Position numbers and translations under genes: made by a program. DNA of 30,236 nt. Origin: an uncultured Clostridia bacterium (GTDB lineage Bacteria; Bacillota_A; Clostridia; Oscillospirales; Oscillospiraceae). Position 1 is the first letter of the stretch. Each line of letters begins with the position of its first letter. Positions 1 through 6,795 of the stretch are shown here, piece by piece. The notes below the pieces were generated by a model that ran no database searches, was not told the origin of the DNA, and was given only the letters and a program-made list of their open reading frames with translations. The DNA is taken from NCBI GenBank assembly GCA_947307375.1, contig CAMZIX010000005.1, positions 1-30,236 of the forward strand. The letters run 5' to 3'.

Positions 1-2
1 AC

Positions 3-605
3 GAGATGCAGGATTTCATTCTGCAGCTCATGGAGCAGGACGCCGTGATCCTGGTACGCGGGAATCATGAGGATCTGTTCCGGGAGATGGTCACCGTCGA
101 CGAAGGCCTGCCGGTCCGGCATCATGTCAGCAACGGCACCTATGGGACGGCCCTGCAGCTGACGGGCTATGATCCCGCCACGGCCCGGCGCAGACACCGC
201 GACTTTGCCAAAGCGGCGCAGAGAACGCCGTTGTTTCAGAAGATCATTCCGGCGACCATCGACTACTATGAGACCGAGCACTATATCTTCGTGCACGGCT
301 GGATCCCCGGCCCACGGGAACGCGACGACTATTTCGACGGCCGCGATTGGCGCGAGACCGGGCCGGAGGGCTGGTGGAAAGCGCGCTGGATCAACGGCAT
401 GGACGCGGCGCAGGACAGCTCCGAGGAAAAGACGATCCTTTGCGGCCACTGGCACTGCTCCTATGGCCATGCTGTGTATGAGCGCAAGGGTTCGGAGTTC
501 GGACCCGACGCGGACTTCAGCCCCTACTACGGACCCGGCGTCATCGCGCTGGACGCCTGCACCGCATTCAGCGGGAAAGTCAACGTGATCGTTCTCGAGG
601 ATTAA
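3..605 (+). CDS. metallophosphoesterase (calcineurin-like), 5'-truncated by the window edge
   Basis: The frame is open from the window edge, and the first visible ATG (position 6) is probably internal. The visible part carries three metal-ligand blocks of the calcineurin-like phosphoesterase fold: GNHE (60-71), HGW (291-302) and CGHWH (around 440-454). The N-terminal GDxHG and GDxxDRG-type blocks that normally precede GNHE are absent, so they should lie upstream. Such enzymes use a dinuclear metal centre to hydrolyse phosphomono- or diesters. The GNHE context and spacing resemble the Ser/Thr-phosphatase or ApaH-like branch, but the substrate cannot be told. No signal peptide or membrane segment is visible. 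A strong hairpin follows directly, so this is the last gene of its transcript. The family is confident; the exact function is not known. Confidence 0.85.
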   Translation, partial: EMQDFILQLMEQDAVILVRGNHEDLFREMVTVDEGLPVRHHVSNGTYGTALQLTGYDPATARRRHRDFAKAAQRTPLFQKIIPATIDYYETEHYIFVHGWIPGPRERDDYFDGRDWRETGPEGWWKARWINGMDAAQDSSEEKTILCGHWHCSYGHAVYERKGSEFGPDADFSPYYGPGVIALDACTAFSGKVNVIVLED

Positions 606-618
606 AATATCAGGAAAA

Positions 619-664
619 AACAACGCCCTTGAACTCATGACCTGATGAGCTCAAGGGCGTTGTT
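619..664 (+). terminator. intrinsic terminator after the phosphoesterase
   Basis: Arms of 20 bp (619-638 and 645-664) pair with one A/C mismatch around a 6-nt loop. The left arm is preceded by an A-run and the right arm ends in GTTGTTT. It sits between the rightward phosphoesterase and the leftward 44-aa ORF, so it may stop transcription from both sides. The U-tract is short, but the stem is very long. Confidence 0.75.
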
Positions 665-681
665 TGCACGCCTGGACGGTA

Positions 682-816
682 TTATTCTGCTGAATCAGCA
701 GGAGCGGGCCCGTCTTCCCTGTAGAAGATATGATGGAAGTACGTTCCGTCTTCCTCCAGGTAGATCTCGTCAACCATGTCGTGATATTCGACAACGTCGA
801 TCAGTTTCCTTGGCAT
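682..816 (-). CDS. 44-aa acidic small protein, unknown function
   Basis: A short ORF on the minus strand starts with ATG at 816 and stops with TAA at 684-682. A clear AAAGGAG ribosome binding site lies about 8 nt upstream. The protein begins MPRKLIDVVEYHD and is acidic, with a LEEDGTYFHH stretch and an Ala/Pro/Ser-rich tail. There is no signal peptide or membrane segment. It starts 14 nt after the stop of the upstream lipoprotein gene on the same strand, so the two are almost certainly cotranscribed. I do not recognise the family. The good ribosome binding site and operon position make it a plausible real gene rather than a chance ORF. Confidence 0.6.
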   Translation of the reverse strand: MPRKLIDVVEYHDMVDEIYLEEDGTYFHHIFYREDGPAPADSAE

Positions 817-830
817 AAGTTCATCTCCTT

Positions 831-1331
831 TCATCCGACCGCGCCGAGCAGCTTCCGGCTGACGCGGCTTGTGACCTCGATGTAGTAGGCCAGCTCTGCG
901 TCGTTCAGTTCTTCCTTACCCAGCGCGTCAATCTTCTCCGCAAACTCGGCATAGCGCGTCATCATATCCGCATAGTCGCCCATCATGGCGGCCATATCGC
1001 CCGCGTCTGCTGCCTTGAAGCGCTGCATGAAGGCGATGTACTCGTCCATGCAGGCCTCATAGGAATCCAGCGCCTCCTTGACCTCGGGACGGATGAGAGC
1101 CTCCGCGAGGGACGGCATTTCCGTTTCCTCCGGCGTCTCGGTCGGGAGCGGCGTCGCTTTCGGCGCAGGGCTCGTCACCGCGGCAGGTTCCGCTCTTTCC
1201 GGCGGAGGACTTGTCGGCTTCAGCGCGCCGCAGCCCGCCGCGCTGAATACGATCGCCGCAGCTATGACCGCGCAGCAGCTCAAGGTCAGAGCCCTTTTCA
1301 CTTTCCGCTTGCTTTTTTCGCGATAAGTCAT
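831..1331 (-). CDS. putative lipoprotein with a C-terminal DUF6591-like helical domain
   Basis: The protein has 166 aa. I chose the ATG at 1331 because AGGAGG sits 9 nt upstream and the protein then opens with a basic N-terminus (TYREKSKRKVKR) and a hydrophobic core ending in AAGC. This is a lipoprotein-type signal with Cys34 as the likely lipidated residue, although Ala rather than Leu at -3 makes the lipobox weak. A Pro/Ala/Thr/Glu-rich linker (about 38-75) follows. The C-terminal part, about 90 residues, is helical, with repeated Tyr/Phe and Met (YEACMDEYIAFMQRF, DYADMM), and resembles DUF6591, a domain of unknown function from Bacillota. It should be anchored outside the membrane. A longer in-frame extension up to 1496 lacks a ribosome binding site and runs into the AraC remnant. 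Confidence 0.7.
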   Translation of the reverse strand: MTYREKSKRKVKRALTLSCCAVIAAAIVFSAAGCGALKPTSPPPERAEPAAVTSPAPKATPLPTETPEETEMPSLAEALIRPEVKEALDSYEACMDEYIAFMQRFKAADAGDMAAMMGDYADMMTRYAEFAEKIDALGKEELNDAELAYYIEVTSRVSRKLLGAVG

Positions 1332-1821
1332 CGTTACAGACCTCCTATGTATCCATCTGGATATCCCCCGCCAGTCGCCCATCTGGAAGCTGCTTGGCGT
1401 TATCACGCTGGAATATGCGAACAGGACAGAGGACACGCAGAAAATCCTCAAGCCGATGGTCATGTCGCTGACCATGTACCTGGCCTCGCTGTACACGCGC
1501 CAAAGACAGGCCGGCGGAGGATCACGAATCCGTCAAATCACGGCTTACATCGAGACCAACTGCGATACGGTATCTCTGAGATCCGCGGCGGCGCATTTCG
1601 GCTATCACCCGGTCTATTTGTCCCGGCTGCTTCCGGAGAAAACAGAAAAAACCTTTTCCGAGCTGCTGCTTTCCGCCAGAATGCAGCGGGCGCGGTTGCT
1701 GCTGGATCGCACAGATCTGTCCATAGAGAAAATTGCCGCCATGCTGGGATACAGCAACAGCAGCAATTTCTATAAGGCGTTCAAAGGATATCACGGCGTC
1801 TCCCCTCGGGGACACCGATGA
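1327..1821 (+). pseudogene. AraC-family regulator remnant, N-terminus missing
   Basis: The reading frame is open from 1327 (stop codon at 1324). Its C-terminal 100 or so residues are a clear AraC/XylS double helix-turn-helix: RQITAYIETN, then SLRSAAAHFGYHPVYLSRL, then SIEKIAAMLGYSNSSNFYKA and FKGYHGVSPRGHR at the natural end. Upstream in frame, HLDIPRQSPIWKLL and related residues look like the end of an AraC sensor domain. There is no usable start codon or ribosome binding site near 1327, and the rest of the sensor domain is missing. The frame collides with the start region of the oppositely oriented lipoprotein gene. An ATG at 1456 could in theory express only the DNA-binding half. I read it as a 5'-deleted gene; a sequencing or assembly break is the alternative. 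Confidence 0.7.
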
Positions 1822-1923
1822 TCATTATAGGAGGAACCCGTGCGCCAGCCGCCAAAAATATGGATTTTGCAACGTTTTGAAATGTGGGCCCTCAGGTCCG
1901 TTATTCACCTCGGGACCATGTCG

Positions 1924-1965
1924 AGAGGATGTAACAGATTTCACGTTACATCCTCTTTGCTTTTT
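1924..1965 (+). terminator. intrinsic terminator after the AraC remnant
   Basis: A perfect 12-bp stem (1924-1935 with 1945-1956) has a 9-nt loop and is followed by TTGCTTTTT. It ends rightward transcription coming through the AraC remnant and insulates the esterase promoter just downstream. Confidence 0.8.
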
Positions 1966-1971
1966 GCGGGC

Positions 1972-2000
1972 TTGAGATGCTATGCTGTTTATGGTATCAT
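1972..2000 (+). promoter_or_regulatory. sigma-A-type promoter for the carboxylesterase
   Basis: TTGAGA (1972-1977), a 17-bp spacer and TATCAT (1995-2000). It lies just after a terminator and about 130 nt before the esterase start, leaving a long untranslated leader. Confidence 0.65.
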
Positions 2001-2127
2001 ACAAGAAAAGCAAGAGATCAGGCCTTTTCATGGATAGGCAAAACTACTTCCGCTTTTGAGTCAGTTTTTTGCGAAGGCTCGATAAGCCATTGGTTGTGAC
2101 ACATCATACAGGAAAGGACGGAATGCA

Positions 2128-3642
2128 GTGAATCCATTTATCTTTGAAGACAAAAGACCCGTTGTGGAGACGCGAAAAGGAAAACTGCGCGGCGTTACCT
2201 ACGGTGACGTCAACATTTTCATGGGGATCGAATACGCGCATGCCCGGCGCTTCCACATGCCGGAGGAGGTCGAGCCGTGGGAGGGGATCAAAAACGCCTA
2301 TCAGCACGGACCGGTCGCCATGCAGGTGAACGAAGTTCGCCCGTTCTTTTACTACCGGGGCCTGCATATGCTGGAGACCCAGAGCGAGGACTGCCAGAAC
2401 CTGAATATCTGGGCGCCCAAAACGGAAAACGGGGAGAAAAAGCCCGTTTTTGTGTGGATCCACGGCGGCGGCTTCTTCGGCGGAAACGCCTTCGAAGAGA
2501 TCTCGTTTGACGGCTTCCGCTTGGCGCATGACGGAGACGTCGTCTTTGTCTCCATCAACCACCGGCTGAATGTCGTCGGCTATCTGAATCTTGAAGATTA
2601 TGGGGAAGAGTTTGCCAATTCCGCCAACGTCGGCCTGTTCGACCTGGTGGTGGCCATGAAGTGGATCCATGACAACATCGAGGCCTTCGGCGGCGATCCC
2701 GGGAACGTCACCATCTGCGGACATTCCGGCGGCGGCGGAAAGGTGCAGTGCCTGCTGCAGCTGGAAGAGGTGGCGCACACCTTCCAGCGCGCCATCTGCC
2801 TGAGCGGCGCGCGCGCCAACACCGGCTCTCCCTGCGACACGCGCGAAAACAGCCGGAAGACCGCAAAGGCCATGATGGACGAGCTGGGCATCACGAAGCA
2901 GAACATCGAGAAGGTCTATGAGCTCCCGTACCGCGCCATCGCAGACGCCTGCATCAAGGTCGCCAATCCGTACATCTTCTCCCCGGTCCCGAACGACTAT
3001 TTCCCGGGCTTCCCGGCGCTGACGAAGCTGATGCCGTTTTCGAAGGACAAGCCGGTGCTGTACAGTTCGACACTCGGCGAGTTCCCCATCTGCCCGCTGA
3101 CGGCGGAGGAGAAGGAGGCCATGAGCGAGGCGGACAAGATCGCCTGGCTCAGAGAGCGCCTCGGGGACCGCACGGATCGGCTGATCGAGCTGTTCCGCAA
3201 GGCCTATCCGGATCATGACCCGTTCGACCTGGCCTATCTGGATTCCCGCTGCCGGATCGCCGCCGTTCGCTCGGCGCAGGCGCATCTGGAAGCCGGCTGC
3301 GAGAACGTGTATCTGTGCCTGGCCTCCTATACGGTTCCGGAAAACGGCAGGATCCCCATCTGGCACGGCGGCGAGGTCGCGTATATCTTCAAGAACGAGG
3401 ACAAGGTCCTGGTGCTCAACGACGCCGAGAACGGGCAGAAATATGCCAGGACCCTCAGCGGCATGGTCCTGAACTTCGTGAAGAACGGCGACCCCAACTG
3501 CGAGTACCTGCCGAAATGGGAGAAGGTCCGCAAGGGCGAGACCTGGACCATGCTCATCGACCGGGAGTGCCGCTGCGTGTGCAACCACGACGAGGAGCTG
3601 ATGGAGCTGTACCATCCGGTCGCGCCGCAGTTTTCCCTCTGA
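2128..3642 (+). CDS. type-B carboxylesterase (para-nitrobenzyl esterase family)
   Basis: The protein has 504 aa and an alpha/beta-hydrolase fold. It hydrolyses carboxylic esters; the natural substrate is unknown. Visible elements are the oxyanion-hole HGGG (residues 112-115), nucleophile Ser200 in GHSGGGGK (the family usually has GESAG), acid Glu318 in TLGEF, and catalytic His413 in WHGGEVAYIF. EDCQNLNIWAP is the usual early family block. No signal peptide is seen, so it should be cytosolic. The start is a GTG at 2128 with GGAAAGG upstream; the nearby ATG at 2123 is out of frame and stops after two codons. It has its own promoter and terminator, so it is probably monocistronic. The GHSGGGG elbow departs from the commonest family motif but keeps G-x-S-x-G. 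The family is confident. Confidence 0.92.
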   Translation: MNPFIFEDKRPVVETRKGKLRGVTYGDVNIFMGIEYAHARRFHMPEEVEPWEGIKNAYQHGPVAMQVNEVRPFFYYRGLHMLETQSEDCQNLNIWAPKTENGEKKPVFVWIHGGGFFGGNAFEEISFDGFRLAHDGDVVFVSINHRLNVVGYLNLEDYGEEFANSANVGLFDLVVAMKWIHDNIEAFGGDPGNVTICGHSGGGGKVQCLLQLEEVAHTFQRAICLSGARANTGSPCDTRENSRKTAKAMMDELGITKQNIEKVYELPYRAIADACIKVANPYIFSPVPNDYFPGFPALTKLMPFSKDKPVLYSSTLGEFPICPLTAEEKEAMSEADKIAWLRERLGDRTDRLIELFRKAYPDHDPFDLAYLDSRCRIAAVRSAQAHLEAGCENVYLCLASYTVPENGRIPIWHGGEVAYIFKNEDKVLVLNDAENGQKYARTLSGMVLNFVKNGDPNCEYLPKWEKVRKGETWTMLIDRECRCVCNHDEELMELYHPVAPQFSL

Positions 3643-3671
3643 CAGGGAATCAACCCGTGCTCTGATACCCG

Positions 3672-3711
3672 GCGGGCGGACGCTTTGCAGGAAAGCGTCC
3701 GCCCGCTTTCT
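3672..3711 (+). terminator. intrinsic terminator after the esterase
   Basis: A perfect 15-bp GC-rich stem (3672-3686 with 3692-3706) has loop GCAGG and a short T-rich tail (TTTCT). Confidence 0.85.
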
Positions 3712-3747
3712 CAGTGCCCGCAGGCGTCAAGCTTGCGGGCTTTTGGC

Positions 3748-3776
3748 TTGTTATGGCCGCAGAAGAATGATATAAT
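3748..3776 (+). promoter_or_regulatory. sigma-A-type promoter for the GPH symporter gene
   Basis: TTGTTA (3748-3753), 17 bp, then a perfect TATAAT (3771-3776), 37 nt before the start codon. Confidence 0.8.
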
Positions 3777-3812
3777 GACCGCATAGATACCAAAAGAAAA
3801 GAGGTTGCTGCG

Positions 3813-5225
3813 ATGGACGGCTGGTACACCTCCAAAAAGGAGCGGACCTATTACGGCCTCTATTTTCTGGGCCAGAACGCGGTCTACACCTTCACCTACA
3901 TGTTTCTTGCGACCTATCTGCTGCTGTGCGGCCTGGATGCTGTCTCCACGGCGGGCGTGCTGCTGCTGGTCAAGGTCTGGGACGCGGTCAACGACTGCCT
4001 CTTCGGCGGCCTGATCGACAAGTTCCGTTTCAAAAAGGGCCGCTTCCTGCCCTGGCTGAAGATCTCGCTCCCGCTGATCGCGCTGACGACCGTGCTGCTG
4101 TTCCGCATCCCGCAGAGCCTCGGGATCAATCAGAAGCTCGTGTTTTTCGCCGTCGCCTATGTGCTGTGGGACACGGCCTATACCATCTGCGACGTGCCGA
4201 TCTTCGGTCTGGTCACGACGATGACGGATCTCCAGGACGAACGCACCTCGCTGATGACCACGGGGCGCATCTATGCCAACATCGGCGTGCTGATCGCGCT
4301 GATGGTCGGCTACGTCCTGCCCAGCGAAGCGGTGGGCATATCCTTCTCCAACGCCGCGATCATCATTTGCGTCGTCGCGCTCGCGACGATGTTCTGGCTC
4401 TGCTTCCGTGCGAAGGAGCATGTGCAGACCGAGGAGCGCAGCGAAGAATACACGCTGCGGAGCATGTTCACCTATCTCTTCCACAACAAATATCTGTTTA
4501 TCTATTACGGCGGCCAGCTGCTCTTCCAGGGCCTCAACACGGCGACCACCGTGCTGCAGTTCACCTGCTTCTACCTGTTCAAAAACTCGCTGATCGCCAC
4601 GATCCTGGCGGCGCTGTCCTTCGTGCCTGCGGTGATCGTCGCCTTCTTCATGCCGAAGGTCCTGAAAAAATGGGACAAATTCCGCGTCTTTTACCTCAGC
4701 GCCGCCGTATACGCCGCGCTGTCCGTCGTGATCTGGCTGGTCGGGCCGCGGCTCGTACCGCAGCTCGTGCTGATGACGCTGCGCGGCTTCGTCTTCGGCG
4801 CGCTGACGGTGCTGGAATTCATGTTTACCCCCGACTGCGCCGAGTACGGCCAGTACACCACCGGCATCGAAGCCAAGGGCATCACCTTTGCCATCCAGAC
4901 CTTCACGATGAAGCTGGTGAGCGCGCTGGCCTCCGTCATCGCGATCGCGATCCTCGGCCTCTTCGGCTGGAACAGCGTCGCGGCCGAGAGCTTTGCGGAG
5001 CTCGCAGCCCTCAATGTGGCGCAGACCGACACGGCGCTCAAGGCGCTGTGGGCGGTGTTCGCGCTGATCCCCGCGCTCGGCGCGGTGCTGGCGGTGCTCG
5101 TCTGGCGGAGCTATGACCTCAGGACGGGCGACGTGGAGCTGATGGCGAAATGCAACAACGGCGAGATCGACCGCGAGAGCTGCGAGGCCGGCCTTTCGCA
5201 TCCCTATCCGCGGACGGCGAAATGA
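3813..5225 (+). CDS. GPH-family (MFS_2) sugar:cation symporter
   Basis: This is a 470-aa integral membrane protein with about 12 hydrophobic segments. The N-terminal half carries the glycoside-pentoside-hexuronide signature: WDAVNDCLFGGLIDKFRF (Asp57, Asn60, Asp61 and Asp69) followed by KKGRFLPW (Pro80-Trp81). The acidic residues in this loop bind the coupling cation in MelB-type transporters. The length fits the family. It would import a sugar or glycoside with H+ or Na+; the substrate cannot be read. The ATG at 3813 follows AGAGG and a strong promoter. No terminator is evident in the 100 nt before the DUF5058 gene, so read-through into that operon is possible. The esterase upstream could deacylate a related substrate, but a terminator separates the two. 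Confidence 0.88.
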   Translation: MDGWYTSKKERTYYGLYFLGQNAVYTFTYMFLATYLLLCGLDAVSTAGVLLLVKVWDAVNDCLFGGLIDKFRFKKGRFLPWLKISLPLIALTTVLLFRIPQSLGINQKLVFFAVAYVLWDTAYTICDVPIFGLVTTMTDLQDERTSLMTTGRIYANIGVLIALMVGYVLPSEAVGISFSNAAIIICVVALATMFWLCFRAKEHVQTEERSEEYTLRSMFTYLFHNKYLFIYYGGQLLFQGLNTATTVLQFTCFYLFKNSLIATILAALSFVPAVIVAFFMPKVLKKWDKFRVFYLSAAVYAALSVVIWLVGPRLVPQLVLMTLRGFVFGALTVLEFMFTPDCAEYGQYTTGIEAKGITFAIQTFTMKLVSALASVIAIAILGLFGWNSVAAESFAELAALNVAQTDTALKALWAVFALIPALGAVLAVLVWRSYDLRTGDVELMAKCNNGEIDRESCEAGLSHPYPRTAK

Positions 5226-5325
5226 GCGCGCGGCGGGAGCGTCCCGGAGAAGAACGAGCTCTTTTCATTACAAACGTCTGAAAAATGCACTGCAATTCCG
5301 TAATACTCAAAAAGGAGGCGAGGGA

Positions 5326-6078
5326 ATGAACATTCTTTCACAGCTCAACAGCCCTGTGATCTATCTGATCTGCGCGGTCATCGTCCTGTTCGTCGCGCTC
5401 GTGTGCGTGGTTTTTGCCGTACGGGCCTATCGCGCGGGAAAGGCCATCGGCATGGACGTGACGAAGATGAGACGGACCATCGTCGCCAGCGCGACCTTTG
5501 CCGTGCTGCCGAGCGTCGGCATCCTGCTCGGCGTCATCGCGCTCTCCGGCAGCCTGGGAACGCCCTGGCCCTGGCTCCGCCTGTCGGTGATCGGCGCGCT
5601 GCACTATGAGACGCAGGTGGCCGAGGCCGCGGCCGAGGCGGTCGGGCTCGGAGGCCTGTCCGCCTCCCAGATGACGGCGAAGGCCTTTACGACCATCGCG
5701 CTGCTGATGAGCGTGTGCATCATGTGGGGCATGGTGTTTTCTCTCTTTACCTGCAAGCGCTACACGGCCCGTCTGAGCAATCCGGCGCCGAAAAAGAAAA
5801 AGGAAGGAAAGGGCCCTGCCCTCGCCGGTTTCGGCGATCTGGCCATGACCGCGATGTTCATCGGCCTCGTGTCCGCCTATCTCGGCAGCTACGTCGGCAC
5901 GCTCGTCTCGGGCGGCGGCTTCCTGCCGCTCGCTGTGGCTCTGGTCGGCGCGGCGGCGATGGGCCTGTTCATCTGGCTGCGCGAAAAGAAGAACGCCGCC
6001 TGGATCGACAGCTTTTCCGTTGCGGGGAGCATGCTTATCGCCATGACGGCGGCGATCTTCCTCGGGAAGCTCGGTTAA
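5326..6078 (+). CDS. DUF5058 family integral membrane protein
   Basis: The protein has 250 aa and about six hydrophobic segments (roughly 10-32, 48-73, 122-143, 167-190, 196-215 and 230-249). The N-terminal half matches what I know of DUF5058: a first helix, then a basic loop (RAYRAGKAIGMD), then SATFAVLPSVGILLGV and GTPWPWLRLSVIGALHYE. A Lys-rich cytosolic loop (KKKKEGKG) separates the halves. The function is unknown. It starts with AAAGGAGG about 8 nt before the ATG, and a weak promoter (CTGAAA, 17 bp, TAATAC at 5278-5306) may precede it. The next gene, 12 nt downstream, is another membrane protein, and a membrane-anchored M20 peptidase overlaps that one. My inference is one subunit of a two-component transporter for an amide- or peptide-linked compound. 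Confidence 0.75.
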   Translation: MNILSQLNSPVIYLICAVIVLFVALVCVVFAVRAYRAGKAIGMDVTKMRRTIVASATFAVLPSVGILLGVIALSGSLGTPWPWLRLSVIGALHYETQVAEAAAEAVGLGGLSASQMTAKAFTTIALLMSVCIMWGMVFSLFTCKRYTARLSNPAPKKKKEGKGPALAGFGDLAMTAMFIGLVSAYLGSYVGTLVSGGGFLPLAVALVGAAAMGLFIWLREKKNAAWIDSFSVAGSMLIAMTAAIFLGKLG

Positions 6079-6090
6079 GGAGGGAGAGAA

Positions 6091-6795
6091 ATGAACGAAG
6101 AAAAAAGACGGGAAGAATACGAAAAGTACCTCCGCGCCACCCACCGCGTCGGCCGGATCTCGATCGTCCTCACCCTGGCGATGCTGCTCGGCGCGCCCTT
6201 CGTCATGGGCGCATACCTCGACGCCATGCCGGATCTCGGCGCCTTTGCGCGCGGCTTCATGAGCATCGGCATCGTCTATTTCATCAGCTGTGTGGCCGAA
6301 TATCTGATCTACGTGCCGATGCTCGGCGCGGGCGGCAGCTATCTGGCCTTCATCACGGGCAACCTGATCAACATGAAGATCCCCTGCGCCGTTACCGCGC
6401 GCGACATCGTCGGCGCGAAGTCCGGCACGGCGGAAAACGAGATCATCGCCACGCTGTCCATCGCGACCTCCTCGCTGGTGACCATCGTGGTGCTGGCGCT
6501 CGGCGTCGTCCTGCTTATCCCGCTGCAGCCGCTGCTGCAGTCGCCCGCGCTCCAGCCCGCCTTTGACAACGTGGTCCCCGCGCTCTTCGGCGCGATGGCC
6601 TGCAAATACTACCGCGGCAACCTGAGGATCGCCGCCGTTCCGCTACTGGTCATGTCGCTGCTGTTTATCCTGGTCCCCTCGCTGACCGGCTCCACCAGCT
6701 TCATGATCATCCCGAGCGGCGCGATCGCGATCGGCCTTGCCTATCTCTTCTTCCGCCGTGACGCCCGCCTGTCCGCATTGGAGGAGAGACTATGA
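6091..6795 (+). CDS. multispanning membrane protein, partner of the DUF5058 protein
   Basis: The protein has 234 aa with a charged cytosolic N-terminus (NEEKRREEYEKYLR), about six hydrophobic segments, and a short C-terminal tail (RRDARLSALEERL). The loop around residues 70-90 is rich in Gly and small residues (MLGAGGSYLAFITGNLINMK), a pattern common in transporters. I do not recognise a named family. It begins 12 nt after the DUF5058 stop with an AAGGAGG ribosome binding site, and its stop overlaps the peptidase start (ATGA). The two membrane proteins are of similar size, so they may form a heteromeric carrier, but that is inference. There is no ATPase or binding protein nearby, so an ABC system is unlikely. 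Confidence 0.7.
   Translation: MNEEKRREEYEKYLRATHRVGRISIVLTLAMLLGAPFVMGAYLDAMPDLGAFARGFMSIGIVYFISCVAEYLIYVPMLGAGGSYLAFITGNLINMKIPCAVTARDIVGAKSGTAENEIIATLSIATSSLVTIVVLALGVVLLIPLQPLLQSPALQPAFDNVVPALFGAMACKYYRGNLRIAAVPLLVMSLLFILVPSLTGSTSFMIIPSGAIAIGLAYLFFRRDARLSALEERL

Larger units (their letters stand above)
1822..2127. other. intergenic stretch between AraC remnant and esterase
   Basis: This stretch holds the terminator at 1924-1965 and the esterase promoter at 1972-2000. A GTG-started frame (1840-2037, 65 codons) has an AGGAGG ribosome binding site at about 1831, but it runs straight through the terminator and resembles nothing I know. It is more likely a gene remnant or a chance frame. From 2001 to 2110 I see only leader sequence. 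Confidence 0.5.

Noticed and set aside
1840..2037. GTG-started 65-codon frame with AGGAGG upstream
   Set aside because: It runs through a strong terminator and the esterase promoter and resembles no known protein, so it is not called a gene.
2104..3615. Long antisense open frame opposite the esterase (503 codons)
   Set aside because: GC-rich codons keep the complementary frame open. It has no ribosome binding site, matches no family and lies fully inside a convincing gene. The same applies to long antisense frames at 3711-5201, 6741-8150, 14238-15902 and 16227-17852.
5226..5325. Terminator between the GPH symporter and DUF5058 genes
   Set aside because: Only a weak 5-bp stem (CGGGA/TCCCG) without a T-run is present, so it does not support a terminator call.
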